Source: Lysinibacillus parviboronicapiens (lineage in GTDB: Bacteria > Bacillota > Bacilli > Bacillales_A > Planococcaceae). From it: a stretch of 41,102 nucleotides of DNA. Each line of letters opens with the position of its first letter. Position 1 is the first letter of the stretch. The stretch is from positions 1 through 41,102 of the forward strand of contig NZ_PYWI01000031.1 in NCBI RefSeq assembly GCF_003049575.1. The letters run 5' to 3'. This document shows positions 1 to 8,124 of this stretch, piece after piece. A model generated the notes under the pieces. It saw only the letters and a program-made list of their open reading frames with translations, ran no database searches and was not told the DNA's origin. The position numbers and the translations under genes were made by a program.

Positions 1-79
1 GATGAGGTAGATAGGTTCGAGGTGGAAGTGTGGTGACACATGGAGCTGACGAATACTAATCGATCGAGGACTTAACCAA
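1..79 (+). rRNA. rrl: 23S ribosomal RNA, 3' end (partial)
   Basis: The window opens inside the last part of 23S rRNA. The stretch ending in CGAGGACTTAACC matches the conserved 3' end of Bacillus 23S rRNA. The mature end is placed near base 79 by comparison and could be off by a few bases. The rest of the operon lies upstream of the window. Confidence 0.93.
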
Positions 80-144
80 AATGTTTGAAACATTCAATGC
101 ACCGTTTATCCAGTTTTGAAAGAACAAAAAGTTTTCAAAAAAAC

Positions 145-172
145 TTGCATTTATAACAAGATATGTTATAAT
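145..172 (+). promoter_or_regulatory. Possible sigma-A promoter in the 23S-5S spacer
   Basis: TTGCAT (145-150) is followed after 16 bases by a perfect TATAAT (167-172) with an extended TG at 64-65 of the same line (TGTTATAAT). A start near 179 would lie about 16 bases before 5S rRNA. The -35 matches consensus at only three positions. The spacer also carries a TTTTGAAA/TTTCAAAA stem (about 113-139) that may serve rRNA processing. Confidence 0.4.
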
Positions 173-194
173 CAAATTTGTCTTTTAAATAATA

Positions 195-311
195 GTCTAG
201 TGATGATGGCAAAGAGGTCACACCCGTTCCCATACCGAACACGGAAGTTAAGCTCTTTAGCGCCGATGGTAGTTGGGGGCTTCCCCCTGTGAGAGTAGGA
301 CGTCGCTAGGC
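195..311 (+). rRNA. rrf: 5S ribosomal RNA
   Basis: This is a 117-base 5S rRNA with the conserved core ACCCGTTCCCATACCGAAC and the CTGTGAGAGTAGGACG segment. Its ends were set by an 11-base-pair helix between GTCTAGTGATG (195-205) and CGTCGCTAGGC (301-311), with G-U pairs allowed. It is the last gene of the rrn operon; no tRNA follows before the terminators. Confidence 0.96.
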
Positions 312-314
312 AAA

Positions 315-347
315 TAAAAAGCCTGAGATTTATTCTCAGGCTTTTTT
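315..347. terminator. Intrinsic terminator of the rrn operon (bidirectional)
   Basis: An 8-bp stem GCCTGAGA/TCTCAGGC (321-328, 334-341) has a T-run after it and an A-run before it, so it can stop transcription from 5S and also from the LytTR gene on the other strand. Confidence 0.9.
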
Positions 348-358
348 ATATTATGGAT

Positions 359-403
359 AACAGCTGCTCTGATGAATGGAAGTTCATGAAGCAGCTGTTT
401 TTA
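359..403. terminator. Second terminator hairpin behind 5S rRNA
   Basis: AACAGCTGCT (359-368) pairs with AGCAGCTGTT (390-399) around a 21-base loop, followed on the plus strand by a short T-run. It probably backs up the rrn terminator. Confidence 0.7.
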
Positions 404-414
404 TATATAAATTT

Positions 415-1086
415 TTAAAATTCAAGGGCACTACGAAGATTATTGGTATAGGATTGACTGACTGGTAATTCACTTCCATCTTTAAGTGTGACAATAAAGT
501 TTGAAGTGAGGTCCCGGGACATTTTTTTTATAAAATGAATATTAACGATATAGGATCTATGAATGCGAATAAAGGATGAAGGTAGTCGCATCTGTAATTC
601 TTTCAGCGTAATACTTGTTTTAAACTGCTCCCCCTCTACATAGAACCACGTCTTTTTCTGAAGACTTTCGATGTGGGAAATCTTTTCAATTGCAACAGGG
701 TTCCAATCTTCATCTTGTTTGCCCGTTAAAAATTGATAAGGTTCTACCTTTTGAATGGTGAAGGTTGAAGGTAACACTACTACAAGTGCTGCTGGAACAC
801 CTTGTAAATAAATGGGATAACCAATTCCATAATAAGGCATATCAAAAAGAGAGTTATCCAAAATGGCATCTGTCCGTCTCTTGGTGTTTAGTACCTTTTC
901 TGCTATGCTCCCAGATTGAACCTGCTGTCCTACCTCCAAATGAAGACTTTGATGACCAGAATGAAAATAGATATAAGTGTCTTGAACAGCAATGGCGATT
1001 GATGAATTAGATGGAAGCCAGTCTGTTAACATCGTAATATACTGTTGTGAAATTTCTTTTGCTGATAAATTATACTCATTATTCAT
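415..1086 (-). CDS. LytTR-domain transcriptional regulator with N-terminal sensor-like domain
   Basis: This is a 223-residue protein starting at the ATG at 1086, chosen because AAGGGGGAT lies about 10 bases upstream; a longer frame from 1122 has no such site. The last ~100 residues form a LytTR DNA-binding domain (KTSITLKELQ, FIRIHRSYIVNI, LKDGSELPVSQS). The N-terminal ~120 residues look like a GAF/PAS-type small-molecule domain (SIAEKVLNTKRRTDAIL, PYYGIGYPIYLQGVPAALVVV). There is no receiver domain, so it is not a two-component regulator in the usual sense; it may sense a metabolite directly. It is transcribed away from aceA and shares a ~210-bp intergenic region with it, so control of the glyoxylate shunt is a reasonable inference. 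The ligand is unknown. Confidence 0.82.
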   Translation of the reverse strand: MNNEYNLSAKEISQQYITMLTDWLPSNSSIAIAVQDTYIYFHSGHQSLHLEVGQQVQSGSIAEKVLNTKRRTDAILDNSLFDMPYYGIGYPIYLQGVPAALVVVLPSTFTIQKVEPYQFLTGKQDEDWNPVAIEKISHIESLQKKTWFYVEGEQFKTSITLKELQMRLPSSFIRIHRSYIVNIHFIKKMSRDLTSNFIVTLKDGSELPVSQSYTNNLRSALEF

Positions 1087-1106
1087 TGTGAATATCCCCC
1101 TTGTTT

Positions 1107-1119
1107 GTAAACAGTTTAC
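1107..1119. promoter_or_regulatory. Palindrome upstream of the LytTR gene
   Basis: GTAAACAGTTTAC is a perfect 6-1-6 palindrome 21 bases before the LytTR start codon. It contains ACAGTTTAC, eight of nine positions of the LytTR half-site [TA][AC][CA]GTTN[AG][TG]. An operator role, possibly autoregulation, is inferred. Confidence 0.4.
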
Positions 1120-1226
1120 CAAATTTCGTCGCTGAAAAAGATGGTTTCATCATAAAAATTCGGTCTTTTATCTAAAAATAGTGAAAATTCAGATGCTCTG
1201 TTATATATTAATTTACAACAAATAAA

Positions 1227-1273
1227 CCTGTTATGGAACAGTTGCTTGAAAGTTTTTTAACAGAGTATATTGT
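1227..1273 (+). promoter_or_regulatory. Candidate aceA promoter with phased LytTR-like half-sites
   Basis: GTT cores at 1230, 1241 and 1252 recur every 11 bases. Two (ACAGTTGCT at 1238, AAAGTTTTT at 1249) fit eight of nine LytTR consensus positions. A possible -35 TTGAAA (1246-1251) lies 16 bases before TATTGT (1268-1273). Activator sites reaching the -35 are plausible, but the match is by eye. Confidence 0.35.
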
Positions 1274-1300
1274 ACACAAAGGGGAAGGTGGAATTTCGAT

Positions 1301-2584
1301 ATGTCAACACGTCAAGAAAAAATCCAAACTTTAGAAAAACAATGGGCAGAAAACCCACGTTGGGCAGGGATTGAACGCCCATATACAGCAGAAGAAGTAA
1401 TTAAATTACAAGGTTCTGTTGTAATTGAACAAACTCTAGCATCTAAAGGTGCTGCACGACTTTGGAACTCTTTACATGAAGAGCCATTCATTAATGCGTT
1501 AGGTGCCTTAACTGGTAATCAAGCGGTTCAACAAGTAAAAGCAGGATTAAAAGCAATCTACTTATCAGGTTGGCAAGTGGCTGCTGACGCTAACCTTTCT
1601 GGTCAAATGTACCCTGACCAATCATTATATCCAGCAAACTCTGTACCAGCTGTAGTTAAACGCATTAATCAAGCGTTACAACGTGCTGATCAAATTGACC
1701 ATGCGGAAGGTCGTGTAGATAACTTTGATTGGTTCGCGCCAATCGTAGCAGATGCAGAAGCTGGTTTCGGTGGTCCTCTTAATGTATTCGAGCTTGTAAA
1801 AGGAATGATTGAAGCAGGAGCTGCTGGCGTTCACTTAGAAGACCAATTAGCTTCTGAGAAAAAATGTGGTCACTTAGGTGGTAAAGTATTACTACCGACA
1901 CAAAATGCTGTTCGTAACTTAATCGCTGCTCGTCTTGCAACAGACGTAATGGGCGTTGATACAATTTTAATCGCACGTACAGATGCGGATGCTGCGGATA
2001 TGGTAACATCTGATATTGACCCACGCGATGCTGAATTTATCACTGGCGAGCGTACACCAGAAGGATTCTTCCGCACGAAACCGGGTATTAAGCAAGCGAT
2101 TGCTCGCGGCTTAGCTTATGCGCCATATGCAGACTTAATCTGGTGTGAAACTTCTAAGCCATCACTTGAGGAAGCACGTGAATTTGCAACAGCAATTCAT
2201 GCCGAATTCCCAGGCAAAATGCTTGCTTACAACTGCTCACCTTCATTCAACTGGAAGGCAAACCTTTCAGAAGAAGAAATCGCTGAATACCAACGCGAAC
2301 TTGGAAAGTTAGGATACAAATTCCAATTTGTAACATTAGCTGGCTTCCATGCATTAAACCACTCTATGTTTGAACTTGCACATGATTATAAAGATAACGG
2401 AATGGCTGCATATTCTAAGCTACAACAAGCTGAGTTTGCTTCAGAATCAAAAGGTTATACAGCTACTCGTCATCAACGTGAAGTGGGTACTGGTTACTTT
2501 GATGATGTATCACAAGTTATCTCTGGAGGTACATCTTCAACAACAGCAATGGCCGGTTCTACAGAAACAGAGCAATTCGTATAA
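1301..2584 (+). CDS. aceA: Isocitrate lyase
   Basis: This 427-residue enzyme splits isocitrate into glyoxylate and succinate, the first step of the cytosolic glyoxylate shunt. The catalytic loop KKCGHLGGK has Cys189 and His191. Other family marks are GWQVAADAN, the Mg-binding ADAEAGFGG segment, ARTDADAA and YNCSPSFNW. Length is typical of bacterial AceA. The ATG at 1301 is preceded by GGGGAAGGTGG. aceB follows 111 bases downstream on the same strand, separated by a hairpin but no clear terminator, so the two probably share a transcript. Growth on acetate or fatty acids is the expected use. Confidence 0.97.
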   Translation: MSTRQEKIQTLEKQWAENPRWAGIERPYTAEEVIKLQGSVVIEQTLASKGAARLWNSLHEEPFINALGALTGNQAVQQVKAGLKAIYLSGWQVAADANLSGQMYPDQSLYPANSVPAVVKRINQALQRADQIDHAEGRVDNFDWFAPIVADAEAGFGGPLNVFELVKGMIEAGAAGVHLEDQLASEKKCGHLGGKVLLPTQNAVRNLIAARLATDVMGVDTILIARTDADAADMVTSDIDPRDAEFITGERTPEGFFRTKPGIKQAIARGLAYAPYADLIWCETSKPSLEEAREFATAIHAEFPGKMLAYNCSPSFNWKANLSEEEIAEYQRELGKLGYKFQFVTLAGFHALNHSMFELAHDYKDNGMAAYSKLQQAEFASESKGYTATRHQREVGTGYFDDVSQVISGGTSSTTAMAGSTETEQFV

Positions 2585-2625
2585 GATAGAAAAGTACATC
2601 GAATCCTAAATTCATAATCATAGCT

Positions 2626-2661
2626 CAGTCTCCTCCGCCCCTCCTAAGCGGGGGAGGACTG
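2626..2661 (+). other. Hairpin between aceA and aceB
   Basis: CAGTCTCCTCCG pairs with CGGGGGAGGACTG with one bulged base, giving a GC-rich stem of about 12-13 bp. No T-run follows (TAATTAAAAT), so it looks more like an RNA-stability or processing element, or a leaky stop that lowers aceB relative to aceA, than a full terminator. Confidence 0.55.
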
Positions 2662-2695
2662 TAATTAAAATCGCAAAAGGTGGGGGAAATTACTG

Positions 2696-4294
2696 ATGGA
2701 ACAAGCAACTACAGGTAAGCTTAAAATTGTTGGGGAACAAAATGAGCAAACAAAAGAAATCTTGACACCGGAAGCCCTTGAGTTTGTTCTTGCCCTGCAT
2801 GAAAAATTTGATGCGCGTCGTAAAGAACTTTTAGAGGCACGCCAAGACCGTCAAAAACGTCTTGATGCTGGTGAAAAGCTTGATTTCTTATCAGAGACAA
2901 AGGCAATTCGTGACGGAGATTGGACAATTGCACCACTTCCAGCAGATTTACAGGATCGCCGCGTAGAAATAACAGGGCCAGTTGATCGTAAAATGGTTAT
3001 TAATGCATTAAATTCTGGTGCAAGAATGTTCATGGCTTGCTTTGAAGATGCATCTGCTCCGACATGGGAAAACATGATCAACGGGCAAATTAATATGCGT
3101 GATGCTATTAATAAGACAATTGAATTTACACAAGAGTCAAATGGTAAAACATATAAATTAAACAAAGAAACAGCCGTATTGTTAGTCCGTCCACGTGGGC
3201 TTCATTTACTTGAAAAAAATGTGCAAGTAGACGGTGAACCGATTTCTGGTAGCTTCTTTGACTTTGGTCTATATCTATTCCATAATGCAAAAAACGCACT
3301 GGAAAAAAATACAGGTCCTTACTTCTACCTTCCGAAGCTTGAAAGTCATTTAGAGGCGCGCTTATGGAATGATGTATTCCTCTTTGCACAACAATACATC
3401 GGTATTCCGCAAGGTACGATTAAGGCAACTGTTTTAATCGAAACAATTTTAGCTGCATTTGAAATGGATGAAATTTTATATGAGCTACGTGAGCATTCAG
3501 CCGGTCTGAACTGTGGACGATGGGATTATATTTTCAGCTATATCAAACGTCTGCGCAATCAACCTGATGTAATTTTACCTGATCGCGGCCAAGTAACGAT
3601 GACGGTACCTTTCATGAAAGCATATACTTCTTTATGTATTCAAACGTGCCACAAACGCAATGCACCTGCTATGGGTGGTATGGCAGCGCAAATACCGGTT
3701 AAAGGTGATGACGAGGCGAATGCTGTTGCATTTGCAAAGGTTGCTGAAGATAAGCGTCGTGAAGCAACAGATGGTCATGATGGCACTTGGGTTGCCCATC
3801 CAGGCATGGTTGCAACAGCAATGGAGCAATTTGATGCGATTATGAAAACACCAAACCAAATCGATAAAAAGCGTGAGGATGTAAGTGTGACTGCTGAAGA
3901 TTTAGTCTCCGTTCCCGAAGGTACTATTACTATTGAAGGACTTCGTATAAACTGCAGTGTTGGAGTTCAATATATTGCTTCTTGGTTACGAGGCAACGGT
4001 GCTGCACCAATTAATAACCTGATGGAGGATGCTGCGACAGCAGAAATTTCTCGTACGCAAGTATGGCAATGGATTCGTCATCCAAAAGGAATTTTAGATG
4101 ATGGTCGTGGCATTACATTAGCATTTGTGCTAGAGATCTTGGAAGAGGAGCTTGTGAAAATTAAAGAGGCTGTTGGGGAGCAGGCTTATAACAGTGGTCG
4201 CTTTGATGAAGCTGCTGAACTGTTTAAATCTTTAATTGAGCAAGATGAATTCGTGGAATTCTTGACGCTTCCAGGCTATGAACGATTAACTTAA
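2696..4294 (+). CDS. aceB: Malate synthase (A type)
   Basis: This 532-residue enzyme condenses glyoxylate with acetyl-CoA to malate, completing the glyoxylate shunt. The malate synthase signature [16 protein letters not shown] is at residues 265-280, the active-site VRPRG at 165-169, and the C-terminal [10 protein letters not shown] loop carries the conserved acid. Length and motif order fit the A isoform rather than the ~720-residue G isoform. The ATG at 2696 follows GGTGGGGGAAA. The gene order aceA-aceB, with a divergent regulator, makes a compact shunt locus. A weak terminator follows. Confidence 0.97.
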   Translation: MEQATTGKLKIVGEQNEQTKEILTPEALEFVLALHEKFDARRKELLEARQDRQKRLDAGEKLDFLSETKAIRDGDWTIAPLPADLQDRRVEITGPVDRKMVINALNSGARMFMACFEDASAPTWENMINGQINMRDAINKTIEFTQESNGKTYKLNKETAVLLVRPRGLHLLEKNVQVDGEPISGSFFDFGLYLFHNAKNALEKNTGPYFYLPKLESHLEARLWNDVFLFAQQYIGIPQGTIKATVLIETILAAFEMDEILYELREHSAGLNCGRWDYIFSYIKRLRNQPDVILPDRGQVTMTVPFMKAYTSLCIQTCHKRNAPAMGGMAAQIPVKGDDEANAVAFAKVAEDKRREATDGHDGTWVAHPGMVATAMEQFDAIMKTPNQIDKKREDVSVTAEDLVSVPEGTITIEGLRINCSVGVQYIASWLRGNGAAPINNLMEDAATAEISRTQVWQWIRHPKGILDDGRGITLAFVLEILEEELVKIKEAVGEQAYNSGRFDEAAELFKSLIEQDEFVEFLTLPGYERLT

Positions 4295-4334
4295 TTGAGG
4301 TAAATCTACTAACGAACATGTCCAATTTTAATAC

Positions 4335-4364
4335 AGTGGACTGAACTCGAATGCAGTCCACTTT
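4335..4364 (+). terminator. Hairpin after aceB
   Basis: AGTGGACTG (4335-4343) pairs perfectly with CAGTCCACT (4354-4362). Only a short TTT follows, so termination may be partial. Confidence 0.6.
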
Positions 4365-4478
4365 GTCAGTGATGTAATGAGCGGGGTCTGTTCCCTCGTT
4401 CCTTACCGAAAGAAAATGAGCATAGTTTCAATTAAAGGGGTCTACTTATAAGTAAAGAGATTTAACAAGGGGTGAAAG

Positions 4479-4520
4479 ATGTCTTGTAAGCTTAGATGGG
4501 GAGCTTGCAGGGCATTTTTT
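4479..4520 (+). terminator. Intrinsic terminator in the leader of the aminotransferase gene (possible attenuator)
   Basis: ATGTCTTGTAAGCT (4479-4492) pairs with AGCTTGCAGGGCAT (4502-4515) over 14 bp, using three G-U pairs, and is followed by TTTTT. It sits 76 bases before the aminotransferase start and about 115 bases after the aceB hairpin. That position suits conditional termination, but the rest of the region (4363-4478) shows no T-box or known riboswitch core that I recognise. A second stop for aceAB is the simpler alternative. Confidence 0.6.
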
Positions 4521-4595
4521 GTATAACTGGGGGATTATATTTTGTATGAAAGAATACATATAGGATGGGCAAGTATAACTCAAGGGGGAAAAGAA

Positions 4596-5765
4596 ATGCG
4601 TAATAAAGAAATGTTACTAGTACCTGGACCAACACCAGTAGTAGATGAAATTTACGATGCATTAGCAAGCGAAACTAGAGGGCATACAGATCCACGGTTC
4701 GTTAACATTTATAAAAATGCAATAGAACAAACGAAGAAACTGTTTCAAACAGATGGCGAGGTTTTTGTAATAGCTGGATCCGGAACATTAGCTATGGAGA
4801 TGGCAATTGTTAATACAGTGGGGAAAGGCGAAAATCTTCTTGTAATTAGTCATGGCTATTTTGGGGATCGTTTTATACCGCTTGCAACAGCTTATGGTAT
4901 TCATGTTGAGGTGCTTCAAGCTGAGTGGGGGAAGCAAATTGAGGTATCAGCAGTTAAGGCAAAATTAGCAGAGGGCAATTTTAAGGCAGTGACGATTACA
5001 CATGCAGATACGTCTACAGGTGTAGTATCAGATTTAGATGCATTAGTACCAGTTATAAAGAAGGCTGGCGCACTTGTTATATTAGATGGTGTTGTCGCAA
5101 CGGCTGCGCTTGATGAAAATATGAGCAAAGAATACAATCATCCTGACTACAAATTAGATGTCGTGTTAACCGGTTCACAAAAGGCCATAGGTGTTCCACC
5201 AGGACTAGCAATAATTGCTTTCAATCAATCGGCTTTAAAAGCAAGAAAGGCATTAGGTACAATTCCTGCGTATTATAGTGATATTACAAATTGGATTCCG
5301 GTAATGAATGACCCAGGAAAATACTTTGCAACACCGCCGGTTAATTTAATTTATGCATATGAGGTGGCGATGAACATTGTGTTAGATGAAGGTATTACGA
5401 AGCGTGCGGCTCGTCATATTGCATATGGCCGCGCAATACGGGCGGCATTATTTACGTATGGCATGGTCGCTCTTGCAGAAGAAGCAGTTGCTGCCCCCAC
5501 ACTGAGCTGTTTGCTATATCCGGCAGAGATAGAGGATGGAGAATTTCGTGCAAAGTTAGCAGAAAAAGGTGTGATAGTAGCAGGCTCATTGGCACATTTA
5601 GCTGGCAAGGCATTCCGCATCGGACATATGGGTAATACAACACCGGTGATGCTTGAAGAAGCAGTAAAAATTATTGGTGAATCGTTAAACGAACTAGGAA
5701 AGTCAGTAGATATAGAAGCAGCTATTTTACGGTTGAAAGAGGTTTTAGCTGTAACTACAAAATAA
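4596..5765 (+). CDS. Class V aminotransferase, alanine/serine-glyoxylate type
   Basis: This 389-residue PLP enzyme is of the AgxT/PucG-like family, which moves an amino group from an amino acid such as alanine or serine onto glyoxylate. The N-terminal LVPGPTPV, the cofactor aspartate at ~164 (VILDGV) and the Schiff-base lysine Lys196 in LTGSQKAIGVPPG are all visible. The ATG at 4596 was chosen because AAGGGGGAA lies just upstream; an in-frame TTG at 4542 has no ribosome site. Standing next to aceAB, it may drain glyoxylate to glycine; phosphoserine or ureidoglycine aminotransferase are less likely alternatives. The donor substrate cannot be read from sequence. A terminator-like leader precedes it. 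Confidence 0.85.
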   Translation: MRNKEMLLVPGPTPVVDEIYDALASETRGHTDPRFVNIYKNAIEQTKKLFQTDGEVFVIAGSGTLAMEMAIVNTVGKGENLLVISHGYFGDRFIPLATAYGIHVEVLQAEWGKQIEVSAVKAKLAEGNFKAVTITHADTSTGVVSDLDALVPVIKKAGALVILDGVVATAALDENMSKEYNHPDYKLDVVLTGSQKAIGVPPGLAIIAFNQSALKARKALGTIPAYYSDITNWIPVMNDPGKYFATPPVNLIYAYEVAMNIVLDEGITKRAARHIAYGRAIRAALFTYGMVALAEEAVAAPTLSCLLYPAEIEDGEFRAKLAEKGVIVAGSLAHLAGKAFRIGHMGNTTPVMLEEAVKIIGESLNELGKSVDIEAAILRLKEVLAVTTK

Positions 5766-5769
5766 ACAG

Positions 5770-5807
5770 AAAGCTGTGTCCAATTAATTATGACACAGCT
5801 TCTTTTT
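5770..5807 (+). terminator. Intrinsic terminator of the aminotransferase gene
   Basis: GAAGCTGTGTC (5770-5780) and GACACAGCTTC (5792-5802) form an 11-bp stem followed by TTTTT. Confidence 0.9.
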
Positions 5808-5875
5808 GATGAAAAATTAGTTTCCTCAAACGTAAAGTATAGAGGTAAGTTACAACGTTATTTTCGCGTAGTAAG

Positions 5876-6538
5876 CTATTTAACAAAGCTTATCACAAAG
5901 CCATCGTAGCCCTTACTACCAACAGTTTGTATAGCTGTAGACTCGAGCCGAGGTTCTTTTTCTAACAAATCCATAAATTGACGTACACCTTGTACGCGTT
6001 CATCTTCGCTTTTTTTGTCAATCACTTCTCCGTTTCGAATGACATTATCACCGATAATAAGTGCCCCATTATTAGCTAATTCTAATGCCCACTTCAAGTA
6101 ATGAGGATTATTGGGCTTATCTGCATCAATAAAAATTAAATCAAACAGTAGGTCATTATCTTTGAGGGTAGGCAAGGTATCTAATGCTTTACCAACGATT
6201 ACTTCTACTTTACTTGCACAACCCGCATTTTGAATATTTTGTTTAGCTATTTTTGCATACTGTGGTTCAACTTCAAGTGTATATACTTTACCTGTTTCAG
6301 GGAGAGCGCGTGCCAACCATATGCTACTATATCCACCAAGAGTGCCAATTTCTAAAATATTTTTAGCTCCCTTAATTTTAGCCAATAAATATAGAAGTTT
6401 CCCTTGTGTTGGGGACACATCAATTTCAGGAATGCCAGCTTCTTTATTCGTTTGTAGTACTCCTTCAAGTATTTCATCAGACGGTATTAGTTTATCAACC
6501 AAATAATCATCTACATCTTTCCAAATAGTGTTTAACAT
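5876..6538 (-). CDS. SAM-dependent O-methyltransferase, CCoAOMT/COMT-like
   Basis: This 220-residue cytosolic methyltransferase belongs to the bacterial O-methyltransferase family 3 (catechol/caffeoyl-CoA type). The SAM-binding motif LEIGTLGGYSSIWLA is at residues 62-76. The metal-binding acids are Asp138 (FIDADKPN) and Asp164-Asn165 (IIGDNVIRNG). Length is typical. AAGAGGAGC precedes the ATG. It is divergent from a LysR gene, with a LysR-type box between them, so the LysR protein is the likely controller. The natural acceptor is unknown; small catechols or hydroxylated aromatics are typical of the family. Confidence 0.88.
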   Translation of the reverse strand: MLNTIWKDVDDYLVDKLIPSDEILEGVLQTNKEAGIPEIDVSPTQGKLLYLLAKIKGAKNILEIGTLGGYSSIWLARALPETGKVYTLEVEPQYAKIAKQNIQNAGCASKVEVIVGKALDTLPTLKDNDLLFDLIFIDADKPNNPHYLKWALELANNGALIIGDNVIRNGEVIDKKSEDERVQGVRQFMDLLEKEPRLESTAIQTVGSKGYDGFVISFVK

Positions 6539-6627
6539 AACGCTCCTCTTTTCTACTGTTTTTGTTCTTGCAACAAAAGTGTATGATAGAATGAATCATA
6601 ATAAAAATATATTATTATTATTCATTC

Positions 6628-6642
6628 ATAACTATTAGTTAT
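6628..6642. promoter_or_regulatory. LysR-type T-N11-A operator
   Basis: ATAACTATTAGTTAT is a perfect 15-base palindrome (ATAAC-N5-GTTAT) and fits the T-N11-A rule for LysR regulators. It lies between the divergent methyltransferase and lysR-type genes, 16 bases before the lysR start, as expected for an autoregulatory site. Confidence 0.6.
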
Positions 6643-6658
6643 GGGTAGAGGTGAACTT

Positions 6659-7552
6659 ATGAATATACATGGCTTAAAATTGTTTTATCAAGTAGCGGAA
6701 ACTGGAAGTTTTACTAGAGCAGCTGAATTGCTTTGTATTAGTCAGCCTGCAGTTTCGAGCCAAATTAAAAAATTTGAACATGAAATTGGGGTTCCATTAT
6801 TTAAGCAACAAGGGCGTGGCATTGTCTTAACTGAATTCGGGGAAGCTTTAGCAGAAAAAGCACAAAGCCTTGTTACGCTTGAAAAACATATTGAATCTTT
6901 TATTGAGGATTATCGACTCGCTAAGGCAGGAACCATTCATCTTGTCGCGACTTATTTACCGGCAAATTTTTTAATTCCTAAATGGGCAGCTACATTTAAA
7001 GGTACAAATGAGGACGTTAATTTAATCATTACGACGACGAATACCAAGGACGCTTTTGAACAACTCATGCATTATAAAGCTGATATTGCTATTTATGGGG
7101 GCGGGATATCAGAAAGGCCAGAAGAAGTAACATGGGAAGAACTATTTGAAGATGAACTTTGGTTTGTTGTAGCACCAGATCATCCTTATGCCAATCAGGA
7201 TATTTCGTTAGCTGAGATGGTTAGAGAGCCCTTTATCATGCGTGAAGAAGGAAGTTCAATGAGAGAGCACCTTTTTTCCTTATGCCAAACATATCAAGTA
7301 AAACCTCCGAAAATCGCCCTGCAATTTAATGGAATTAATGAAACTATTCGTTCCGTAATGGCTGGCTATGGTGCAAATTTTATTTCATCGCTTGCAGTGC
7401 GTGAGTATGTAAATAGTGGTCAATTGGCAAGAGTTTATGTCGAAAATGTAGATATTAAACATAAAATTGCGATTTGTACAAGAAAAGACGAAAAACAGAG
7501 TTTACTTGTACGAAAATTTATAGAGATTATTAAAAATTCGCTACCTTTCTAA
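6659..7552 (+). CDS. LysR-family transcriptional regulator
   Basis: This 297-residue protein has an N-terminal winged helix-turn-helix (residues ~1-60: LFYQVAETGSFTRAAELLCISQPAVSSQIKKFE) and a ~200-residue periplasmic-binding-fold effector domain. The ATG at 6659 is preferred over the one at 6641 because AGAGGTG sits between them at proper spacing. By genome context it probably controls the divergent O-methyltransferase and itself through the palindrome at 6628. The effector is unknown. Only a weak hairpin (about 7632-7665) is visible after it. Confidence 0.93.
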   Translation: MNIHGLKLFYQVAETGSFTRAAELLCISQPAVSSQIKKFEHEIGVPLFKQQGRGIVLTEFGEALAEKAQSLVTLEKHIESFIEDYRLAKAGTIHLVATYLPANFLIPKWAATFKGTNEDVNLIITTTNTKDAFEQLMHYKADIAIYGGGISERPEEVTWEELFEDELWFVVAPDHPYANQDISLAEMVREPFIMREEGSSMREHLFSLCQTYQVKPPKIALQFNGINETIRSVMAGYGANFISSLAVREYVNSGQLARVYVENVDIKHKIAICTRKDEKQSLLVRKFIEIIKNSLPF

Positions 7553-7681
7553 TGCTAAGAAAACAGTCTGCATATTAAACTGAAAGAAGTAATGTAATAC
7601 ACCGTGTTCTTGTGCTATTGCTTTAAATTCGCAGTAAGATCCATGTGAATCTGCAGTTTTTAACAATGCAATTAAGTAGTT

Positions 7682-7710
7682 TGTTTGTTATATTGATTAT
7701 ATAACAAACA
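7682..7710. promoter_or_regulatory. GntR (YtrA-type) operator before gntR
   Basis: TGTTTGTTATAT and ATATAACAAACA form a perfect 12-bp inverted repeat around five bases, ending 14 bases before the gntR start. Its core TTTGTTATA-N7-TATAACAAA recurs exactly at 28499-28523, before an ABC transporter operon. Autorepression plus control of that operon is inferred. Confidence 0.72.
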
Positions 7711-7724
7711 TGGAGCTGATAATA

Positions 7725-8120
7725 ATGATAATTCAAATAGAACCACAGTCGGATGTACCAATTTATGAACAGGTATCACGGCAAATAATTGAAGGGATTG
7801 CGAGGGGAGATATGAAGCCAGGCGATACATTGCCATCTGTCCGTAATTTAGCAGCGGACTTATGTGTCAATATGCATACAGTTAATAAAAGCTATCATGA
7901 ATTAGAGGCAAAAGGTATATTAACGATTCGTGCTAAATCAGGGGCAATTATTCGTTCAGTAGAGGAGCGAGCATTAACTTCAGAGCAATTACAACAAATT
8001 GAAAAAAACTTAAAGCCTCTTGTGGCGGAAGGAATGGTCCTTGGCGCCAGTGTAGACCAGATTGAGCTTATGATGAAAAAGGTCTTTGCTGATTTACAAA
8101 TGCCAGTAGAAGGAGTGTAG
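7725..8120 (+). CDS. GntR-family regulator, YtrA subfamily
   Basis: This 131-residue repressor has an N-terminal winged helix (VPIYEQVSRQIIEGIARGDMKPGDTLPSVRNLA, then the recognition helix VNMHTVNKSYHELEAKG) and a short C-terminal dimerisation tail of about 50 residues, the YtrA-type layout. The ATG at 7725 has GGAG about nine bases upstream; the ATG at 7710 lies inside the operator and has no ribosome site. It overlaps in transcription with the next membrane protein gene (4-base gap). YtrA-type regulators usually repress ABC transporter genes; here the matching operator points to the yxlEFG-like genes at 28540-30412. Confidence 0.92.
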   Translation: MIIQIEPQSDVPIYEQVSRQIIEGIARGDMKPGDTLPSVRNLAADLCVNMHTVNKSYHELEAKGILTIRAKSGAIIRSVEERALTSEQLQQIEKNLKPLVAEGMVLGASVDQIELMMKKVFADLQMPVEGV

Positions 8121-8124
8121 CAGG

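Noticed and set aside
4363..4478. T-box or glycine riboswitch before the aminotransferase
   Set aside because: No T-box sequence (AGGGTGGNACCGCG) and no glycine-aptamer core was found; only the terminator stem is clear.
4542..4595. N-terminal extension of the aminotransferase from TTG 4542
   Set aside because: It lacks a ribosome site and is out of line with the family; AAGGGGGAA precedes ATG 4596.
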